From Actinernus sp. WN-2022 (Eukaryota; Cnidaria; Anthozoa; Actiniaria; Actinernidae), in assembly GCA_030867875.1 (NCBI GenBank), contig JAOWCC010000019.1, positions 110,116,047-110,180,046 of the forward strand: 64,000 bases of DNA, written 5' to 3'. Numbering within the stretch: position 1 is the first letter of the stretch; every line of letters starts with the position of its first letter. Of this stretch, positions 56,141-64,000 are shown piece after piece. Under the pieces are notes generated by a model. The model did not search any database. It was not told the DNA's origin and saw nothing but the letters and a program-made list of their open reading frames with translations. The translations under genes were made by a program, and so were the position numbers.

Positions 56141-57800
56141 GATAAATCCCGTGTAAGGTATCTATATTTCCTTCTCTCTATTTATTGTAATCATATTATT
56201 CCGTGGTTTAAATAAAGTGTGTTATTGTTGTGATCTTACTTTTAATAGGACACCATCAAATCCAGCTGATCTTTATACCAGCATTGCTGGCCAAGTTACT
56301 GAACCCTTCCCCCGGTAATCCGAGCTCCAAAACCCTGATTGCCCCCTTTTTGGGGAAAAAAACATGATGCCCGGCAAATGAGAAACACCGACGACACTTT
56401 ACAAAATAACTTTCCCCCGTGTTTTAAAAGACGAGGCAAATAATGTGACAGCTCTATGAGGTGACATCTCTCATATTTTGGCCACTTATTGCCTAGCTAT
56501 AGCAGTGGTACCTGATTATTTGCCTCGTCGATAAACCGAGCACATGCAACTGAGACGTCTACACAGGAGGGAAAGTCTCCCGATTCATATTGTTCTCTTT
56601 TTCCAGGAGAACTGTGAACAATTATATGAATGCGGAGACTTTTCCTCGAGTGTAAACTGATGACTACTTACAAGGTCCCAACACCACTGCCTCTCTTTGC
56701 TTTCCGTGTCTCGATCCCATTCGATATTGTAGTTAATTTTCCTTTATGTCTACGCTTTCTAAAAAGAAGAAATAAAAACAGCAATGTTAATGTTTTCTAT
56801 CTCTAGAGAATAGCTATCACAATTAATTTACCCGAACATGGCGTAATTTATGCTTGTGAAGTTTCATCATTTTTTGATTTCTTAAAACCTTACGTTCCCC
56901 AGATGAAAGTACGTTGTACACCCGTTTTAGGGGTGTTTGTTGACGGAAGGTTTGTCGCTTTTAATTTCTCCTTGACATCGCTTCAGTCAATGGTAGCCTG
57001 CCTTCCAAATACCTGCCATGCAGGTTTAAAGAAAACTTTGAACACAAAGCGGAGCGCTCATTGGTCACGAGCCAATTAAATGGTTTATCTAGATTAATGT
57101 TCTTTCTCCAAGTCGTATCGGCGAGATCAACAGTTCTTAATTTAATCCCAGTGTGTGCGGTAAACTGCAAGCCTTATACAGCCCACCCGCCTCAATGTTT
57201 GACACAAATACCGCTCACCGGCCGCTCTAGCCATACAGGAAATTCACCTTTAACGGAAGCTAGAAAAAGAAACTCTCGCATTCTAGGCTTTGTCCGTATA
57301 ACGCCGGAGTAAAACAGAGTTCTTCTGAAGCCCACACAGTGTTAAGCCGCTTTATCGAAAGTGAATTCGCGCCATCTTGATGTTTGTCGGAATTCTCCTT
57401 TGCGGTAAATTTTGCCGAGTCAAAAATTAATTAAACTCGTGGTCAAATTAAACTGTTCAATTCTCCACCAGTGCTCCTTTACGGCCGATTAAAATCTAAT
57501 TTGTCGGGAGAGGATTTTTCGAAATTGAATTTCGTTGCCATATCGGCGACTAACTGTCGACAACATGTGCCCCAGCTTTTACGAGAATCGTCCCGTTTCC
57601 GCTTTTCTTAACTTTTCGCCTTTCACTTTCTTGAGCTCAATTGGAATTTGTTTTCTGACTTTCAGCCTACATAAGAAAAAACAATGCACATACTTCTTTC
57701 ATGTTTGCCATTGCGCTTTGCGCTTATTTTTATAGCAAGCTTAAAATGTTCTATTGTTCCCCTGTTCCAGTCCTATTGATGAGTGTTCGCGCGCGCGGTA
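56141..57800. other. intergenic; fragment of the hAT-like MITE
   Basis: About 56325-56370 (AACCCTGATTGCCCCCTTTT) matches one end of the MITE at 14524. The rest is unique-looking without a supported gene. Confidence 0.45.
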
Positions 57801-58130
57801 AAAAGATTACATGGCCGCGCGGAGATACGGAATTGATCTTGAGTTATCAAGTTAAATTCTTGTATCCAATCAACCATGTAATTTACCCTTCATTACATGA
57901 AAACCAGTTGGTGAACATTTTGTTTCATTCCTAATTTTGCAGATCACCAAAATTCCTTGAAAAAAACCGTAAAACCAAGTCAAAATCAAACAAATTTGCT
58001 CAAAATTACGTTGTCTCTATTTAACTAATGTTTTTTCACATTTTAGAAACATTAGGGTGTAAAAGAGCATTTTGGTCTGTTAAGTGATATCCTACACGTG
58101 TTGATATAAATGATATCTCCATTGGAGGCA
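57800..58130. mobile_element. composite foldback MITE, copy 3, decayed
   Basis: GGCCGCGCGGAGATACGGAA at about 57813 and GTGATATCCTACACGTGTTGATATAAATGA at about 58085 correspond to the two halves of the 5068-5400 composite, in reversed order. Confidence 0.5.
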
Positions 58131-58465
58131 GTGTGATATGATTTTTACGATTTTACTGTCAGCCGCTATACCACTGAATATCGTGTAATAAACGACTATA
58201 CACAGTTGAAAAGTGGAAATTACGGGGGAAATGGCCTGGCGTTATTGGCGGCAAGTTGACACAAACGATTTTAATTTTCCAAGCGAAATCCAATATAGAG
58301 TTTTGGGTTCACACATCGATACTACAACGCGGGTGGCTTGGCCGACTTTGATTATTTTTTCTACTGTGCTCGGTTTCGTTTTCTATCGACACAAACTTCA
58401 CTACTAACCCAACTATTTTGTACAATTGGAATTCCAAATGTTTGGGGCGTGTCTGGTTTATAGCT

Positions 58466-59190
58466 GTCACATGTCCCAGGTGATGTCACGGTATACCTGT
58501 TATATGTCACAGGTGATGTCACGGTATACCTGTTATATGTCCCAGGCGATGTCACGGTATACCTGTTATATGTCCCAGGTGATGTCACGGTATACCTGTT
58601 ATATGTCCCAGGTGATGTCACGGTATAGCTGTTATATGTCCCAGGTGATGTCACGGTATAGCTGTCATATGTCCCAGGCGATGTCACGGTATACCTGTTA
58701 TATGTCCCAGGCGATGTCACGGTATACCTGTTATATGTCCCAGGCGATGTCACGGTATACCTGTTATATGTCCCAGGCGATGTCAGGGTATAGCTGTCAC
58801 ATGTCCCAAATGATGTCACAGTATAGCTGTTACATGTCCCAGGCGATGTCATGACTTGTCTGGTTTGAGGCGTGTCTGATGCATAGCTGTCACATATCCC
58901 AGGCGATGTTACAGCTTGTCTGGTTTGGGGCGTGTCTGGTGTATAGCTGTCACATCCCAGGTGATGTCACGGTATACCTCTCATGTCCCAGGTGATGTCG
59001 CGGTATAGCCTGTCACGTGTCCCAGACAATGTTATATCTTGTCTGATTTGGGGCGTGTCTGGTGTATAGCTGTCACGTATCCTAGGCAATGTTACATCTT
59101 GTCTGGTTTTATGGCGTGTCTGGTGTATAGCTGTCACATCCCAGGTGATGTCACTCGACTTGTCTGATTTAGGGCGTGTTTCATTCACAG
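58466..59190. repeat. 33-bp tandem repeat passing into a longer unit
   Basis: About 12 units of TGTTATATGTCCCAGGCGAT + GTCACGGTATACC up to 58855. After that, longer units add CTTGTCTGGTTTGGGGCGTG + TCTGGTGTATAGC, repeated about four times. The 33-bp period (11 codons) keeps frames open on both strands. Confidence 0.93.
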
Positions 59191-59799
59191 CTGTCACTCT
59201 GTCATGACTTGTGGCTAACAATACAACAGAGACACTAGCAACCATGATACTTTTTGATGTGTATCCCGGCCGAGGGCCCCGATTTCTGCTTCTCTTAATG
59301 CAGAGAAAAATATCAGGCAAATATGGCCTTTTTGAAAAGATCTTGTGACTTGTCTTTATTAGTTAGAAGTTTACTGACACTAAAATACGAACAATACAAC
59401 TTGTTTATGGAGGCAGAGTTGATCAATAAACTCTCTTTCAGCCAGAACCTCGCTCGTTTGGTCTTACACCAGCTGAAGATCACTGTAGAACTAATGTCAT
59501 TTTTATTGTCCCATCAACGCAAAGGAGCGTATAGAGCTGTGACTGTTTTCATCTAGCGATCGCTCTACAGAAGCCACCAAAATATATCTCCGGTCAGGAC
59601 TAAAAGATGTCATGAAGTCCTCTTTTTATCAAAGCCACGTCCGGTAGATGCATTGCTGACTTTTTGGTTGTAATTTTGAACATAAAGAAGAATAAGAGAA
59701 CACTAAACCTCCATCGCTAAACACATTTTTTCCCTAGAATTTCTAGGAGTTTTATCGGCATTTTAACAAAACCGTAATCTTTATAGTAACAAAGCTAGA
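59191..59799. other. no recognised gene
   Basis: A 77-codon plus frame at 59323-59556 is not recognised. Confidence 0.4.
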
Positions 59800-59970
59800 T
59801 CCCTACGCCCCACCCTCATGAATGCTGGAGGGCGTGGATTCGCATTTCAGTTGGCCTAGTCTCTCAACACTTATCTTCATCAATGGGGGAAGAACCTGTT
59901 GTGCTATTCGGCCTGAACTGAGAGAACGGGATCGTCCTTGGCAAAGGCATTAAATCGTATGTCTCAACCA
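59800..59970 (+). mobile_element. SINE-1 copy, headless
   Basis: CTCATGAATGCTGGAGGGCG and TCTCTCAACACTTATCTTCA..ATGGGGGAAGAACCTGTTGTGC match the SINE at 14.4-15.1 kb without the MITE interruption and without the A-box array. Confidence 0.7.
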
Positions 59971-60017
59971 TCTTGGATTAGCGAAAGCTATTTTGAAGTG
60001 GATAAACCAAAGATACA

Positions 60018-60058
60018 CTCCCCCCCCCCCCTACCCTCCTCCCCCCCCCCCCCCCCCC
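60018..60058. repeat. poly-C tract
   Basis: C runs broken only by TACCCTCCT. Probably unstable. Confidence 0.95.
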
Positions 60059-60639
60059 AAAGAAAGTTAAGCTAGGTTCAGTCTGCGGTCCAACTGTGAA
60101 CTAAAGATCTTAAAATGAGTAGAACTGAGGTCCCTCTCGGCCTTTGAGAAACAATCTCTGCGTCGAGCGCCATGAAGTGTTACGGTCAGTCACGTCTTCT
60201 CAGGACGTTAAAGGCGTAGTTCCCACATGTGAGATCGTCGATCATTAGTTTACTGATCAGGATCTTTTAAGACTCTTAAATGAGTCACCAACTGGATAGC
60301 TAGCTGAAGCTGCTATACTCGCAAAGTCTCTTCGAAGCGTAAATCCTCTAGATGTGGTAACGGCGTGGAAAATGAACAGGATCACTTGAATACAAGCAAG
60401 TACCGTAAGCCGCATCTCCCAGTGATACTCGACATTCGATCGCCGAGTTATGAGATTTGATTGGTAAAAGTGACTGAGCAGAAACGGGGAGTTTTAGAAC
60501 AGCTACATTGACCGAACAACGTTCTGTCGATATTTTATTTAACACAACAGCCAACCTTTGGGTCATTATTACTCATAGAGAGTTACAAAAGTGTAACCTG
60601 AGTGAAAAGGCAGCATATAAATTCGTTTTTCCCAGTGAT
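60059..60639. other. no recognised feature
   Basis: No supported gene or repeat. Confidence 0.4.
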
Positions 60640-60705
60640 TGTAATTTCCCAGTTGATTGTAATTTCCCAGTTGATTGTAATTTCCCAGTTGATTGTAATT
60701 TCCCG
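60640..60705 (+). repeat. 18-bp repeat, four copies
   Basis: GATTGTAATTTCCCAGTT repeated four times. The period is a multiple of three, giving open frames on both strands. Confidence 0.95.
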
Positions 60706-63050
60706 TATATAAAGAGAAGTTCGTTTGCTCATGTGCACGGAATATATACTTCAAACGTTATCTCTATTACTTTTTTACACATGCATGAAACATTTTAGGA
60801 AAACAATAGCACCTGCTGTTGTAAGTAGTGAACGTGTTATTGCTCAAATGAATTGGGAGATACATGTAAAATTATCGTGCCTTCTTTTGCTTACATGTTG
60901 TCAGTACATGTGGTGTATTAATAATGGCAGTCGGCGTGCTATGTGCTTGTATGAACCTCTCTGGGTGGTTGCGTAGTCCCTACTGTGAGAACACGTGAAA
61001 TAGAGAAAAAACTAATTATGGTGATGCAATTATCTCGGCTCCCTGGAATGCCAGGAGAAATAAAAGTGAAAACATAGGCAGATTATAAACAGATATATGT
61101 CTTGCAGATTGATTATTCGTAAAAATATAAGTAATATTTTTCTTTTTGAATTCGATTGCTTATTAAGTCAGAAGCTCATTTTGTTTTTGATTTCAGTTTG
61201 ACAGTCGCAAAGACTACGAAACCTGTGAAGGCAGAATTCAAATTCATAATTTCATTTCCCATACATACCGCGCCTTTTTAAGTACGAAAACATCATAGGC
61301 AGCACTCTTGAAGGGAAGAGCTCTGAATTTGCCATAAAATGCGTGACCACGTTCATTTGAAGGCCGAAAACTGAATCGGCGACATTCTTGGCCCTGCTTA
61401 GCTCATAATGTTTAGGAAGAAACTGGAGGGAAAAAAGGTTATGTGTCTCTCGAAGACTAGCATGACTTGTATTTTGGGTTACTTTTCATGATAGTTTAAT
61501 ATTCGTTTGAGAGAGTTATTTTTCATGATAGTTAAATATTCGTTTGAGAGTAGAAAAACATTGTGAGAACAGCAATAAAGCGGGTTCATCATCTCTCAGT
61601 GTGATACATGCAGTACGCCTTCGTAGATGTCGCTCGGGTTCATCATCTCCCTCAGTGTATACCGCGTAGATGTCGCTCGCGCTTATAGCTCTTGACAGTC
61701 TTCTCTTCAACCTTTCTCGTAATAACCATCATATCGGTGCAAGAAGAAATCTTCTGGGGAAGCCATTTTTGTCGCAGCAGCGCCGAACTATATCACGCGG
61801 TCAGCCGGGTTACCGGTTATTCACACGACACGTGAGATCGGTCTTATTTTTGTGGAGCCGACTGAAGCAGCAGTCAGCAGGAAGAATGGGTTCCCTTCGG
61901 CGCATCACTTGTAAATGATGTGTAGTTTTGAGTTTGTTTGAGATTACGAATCGTAGAAGCCAATTCCAGGAACAAGAACAGAACCATGCAGCTCATCGCT
62001 GAACCATGCAGCTCATCGCTGATTGCGGCTTGACTTCAGTTTTTATCTCTATATATTAATTGCGCATAACTGGATTATTCTGCTGTGTACTTGATGCAAA
62101 AGAACTGATGAAAAGCGGGAAAAAAGAAAAGGAAAGTAACTTCGAGGGACTACATGTCAGAGGTTCTACTGCCGCTCTAAGTCAAAGTTAAGGCGCGGAG
62201 CCCAACGGCCTCCATGAAGCCAGACACTAAGGGATATTGTAGGGATGTGTATTTGGGTTCAACAACGGGAAAGGCGGTGACTCAGCTGCAGGGAAGATGT
62301 CATCACAACTACTGTAATCTCAAGTGAACTACGGTATCGAGTTACTATATAAGATGACCATCTCTCGGCGCGGCCGGCTATGATGGCCAGCTGAGGGAAG
62401 AATGAGTCCTTTTTGCCGCCGCGTAAGCGATGGAAACTAACAAGGGGTTTTCTGTACGTAGAGTACAAAGTGGGACGACTCGATGGCACGACCGTCCTGA
62501 TCTCTGTCACGGTTAGTACCTGTTGTTTCTATTGTTAACAAATTAACTGTCACTTTCGTCAACTTGTCTAGTGCTGTTGGATATTTTGACCGCCTTACTC
62601 CCCCAAATATTGACCGAAATGGCCTAGCGTGCGCCTTCTAAAACGACAAAAATATTCGGTTGTTTTTCCCACTTTTATCAATTTGCCTATCAAAGATAAG
62701 CTTGTGTCTTCTAGAGCGATAGAAAGCCGGCTTGTGTTCCATCTGATTCACTCAGTTTTATTCAAAACATTTATTAAAAGAAAAAGAGAATAGCCACAGA
62801 CTAGCGTAGCAGCTCAAAAAAGATCGCAAAACACCTTTGTCTAAATATAAAATGCTCTTGCACGAACATTTTGAATCTTTAAATGTACATAGAAATATCT
62901 TCTATTTGTATTCGACTCGTGGCTGTACTGAGTTTCTAATGTCAGCAACCCATTTTTCACACCGCAAACTTTCCCTAACCGGTCTTACTAACCCAGTCTC
63001 TTCTCTAACTCACTTTCAAACATTCGGTAACCGTCTTAGTCAGTTGTAAA
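60706..63050. other. intergenic with small duplications
   Basis: TTTTCATGATAGTT(T)AATATTCGTT is duplicated near 61485-61550, GGGTTCATCATCTC near 61584 and 61636, and AACCATGCAGCTCATCGCTG at 61981-62020. No gene supported. Confidence 0.5.
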
Positions 63051-63062
63051 AGCTTGACTCAC

Positions 63063-63292
63063 CTCTTCTTCTGTCCTCTGTCGTGCGAGCTTAGAAGTTT
63101 CTTAACAAGTCGGCTTCGGATGGAAGGGAGAACACTGTGCGCCGCGGTGTGGCTTGAACTTTTTATCGCTCTGGTTAATAACATCGGTCGGTTCTTTTGC
63201 TGGTAAAACTCACAGTAGGTGACTGACGAGTCCGCCTTGACCAATTTTACGATTGCCCAGTGGGATGCTTGGAAAACTAACCGAAGATTCAA
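63063..63292 (-). other. possible 5' exon ending at a strong donor
   Basis: A minus frame (first Met at 63292) ends in a basic stretch (SSHDRGQKKR) directly at the excellent donor AAGAG|GTGAGT. No homology is recognised and the partner exon is not found. It may be non-coding. Confidence 0.2.
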
Positions 63293-64000
63293 ATGAACGC
63301 ATCTGGTTATTCTTCGTTGAGTTTTTTTTCGGCAATTGTTTTCAAAACGTTAAAAAATAATGAGAAAAAAGGTAATTGGATCGATAATCAGATATAAATC
63401 TTTTTTTTTTGTTTATCTTGCAAAGCTAGAAATGTGTCGGCTCGGGGTATGACAAAGATGGGAGAGTTGACGGTGTTAGTGATATTTTGACTGCTCGGCC
63501 GGTGGCTCGGCGGTACTATTGAAGCTATGAAGACGCCAGTTTCTAAACGGGATGTGTAAGATGTCCACATCGTGAACATGACAAACTGGCTAGTGTTTGT
63601 CCCTCTCGAGTGCCTGTTTTGACATCATGCTATAATCCCTCGTGATACCTGTTATCTGACTAAACTTCAAACATCACGTTCTTGGCTTGGTACGTCTGGG
63701 TGTTCTCCTTCATACTCCGTGCGAGAGATTGGTTACAGATGCAAAAACAAAATAGAGAAAATAAACAAGATTGGTAGAACAACGACAACAAAAGAGACTG
63801 GTAGGACAACAACAGCGGTATAAATACTAACCGGCACTGACGTCAACGACAGTAACAACAAACGAGGCAATACTGTGAACATAAGAACCAAGCAAAAGAA
63901 TGAAATTGTCTAGATAACCGGCTATTGCATGCGATGATTAGTGCGCATGCGTACGCGCATGTACGCTGAATACAGCCAAGGCAGACGACGAAACCACTCT
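63293..64000. other. no recognised feature; alternating tract near the end
   Basis: The only notable item is a 26-bp strictly alternating purine-pyrimidine run at 63941-63966. Confidence 0.4.

Noticed and set aside
58361..58854. 163- and 142-codon Thr/Tyr- and Met/Ser-rich repeat proteins
   Set aside because: Same reason: a 33-bp array open on both strands.

Overview
The window reads as AT-rich genomic DNA of an invertebrate animal. A cnidarian, probably an anthozoan, is the best guess: the three genes are animal families with spliceosomal introns, and the surroundings are a dense mix of degraded LINEs, tRNA-derived SINEs, foldback or MITE-like elements and minisatellites. The phylum is an inference from general character, not from a marker gene.

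Three genes can be supported. (1) 5602-6861 (+): a two-exon gene for a stand-alone PX-domain protein of 219 residues, closest by eye to the PX domain of the TKS4/TKS5 (SH3PXD2) and p47phox/NOXO1 adaptors, but with no SH3 domain in the window. (2) 11781-12500 (-): an intronless gene for a UBE2Q-like ubiquitin-conjugating enzyme (UBE2QL1 type, catalytic Cys169). (3) 29774-39732 (-): a seven-exon naked cuticle (NKD) gene rebuilt from splice signals, about 458 residues, with an N-terminal MG start suited to myristoylation, a single EF-hand, a YLDLA motif and a His-rich C-terminus. In the families, NKD binds Dishevelled and damps Wnt signalling, UBE2Q-type enzymes transfer ubiquitin, and PX adaptors bind phosphoinositides. 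Nothing suggests the three act in one pathway.

Layout: 0-5.4 kb repeats (a LINE inserted in a 12-bp minisatellite, a MITE, foldbacks); 5.6-7 kb PX gene; 7.3-9.1 kb a 25-bp minisatellite and a large foldback; 9.1-11.5 kb featureless; 11.5-12.5 kb UBE2QL1; 12.9-16.4 kb TIR element, two SINEs and a 76/58-bp satellite; 16.5-20.1 kb several LINE relics; 20-29.7 kb foldbacks and AT-rich intergenic DNA; 29.8-39.7 kb NKD, with transposons in its introns; 39.7-51.6 kb intergenic DNA with arrays and MITEs; 51.9-53.6 kb a 59-bp satellite grown from the body of a SINE; 53.6-64 kb mostly unique intergenic DNA with 42-bp and 33-bp arrays.

The recurring theme is tandem amplification of internal parts of mobile elements: a 17-bp tRNA D-arm (Pol III A-box) unit repeated about 21 times inside one SINE, an A-box duplicated in a second SINE, and the body of that second SINE family repeated about 26 times. 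A hammerhead-like core (CUGANGA, hairpin, GAAA) recurs at four dispersed loci. Most other open frames are products of arrays whose unit length is a multiple of three, or chance frames.
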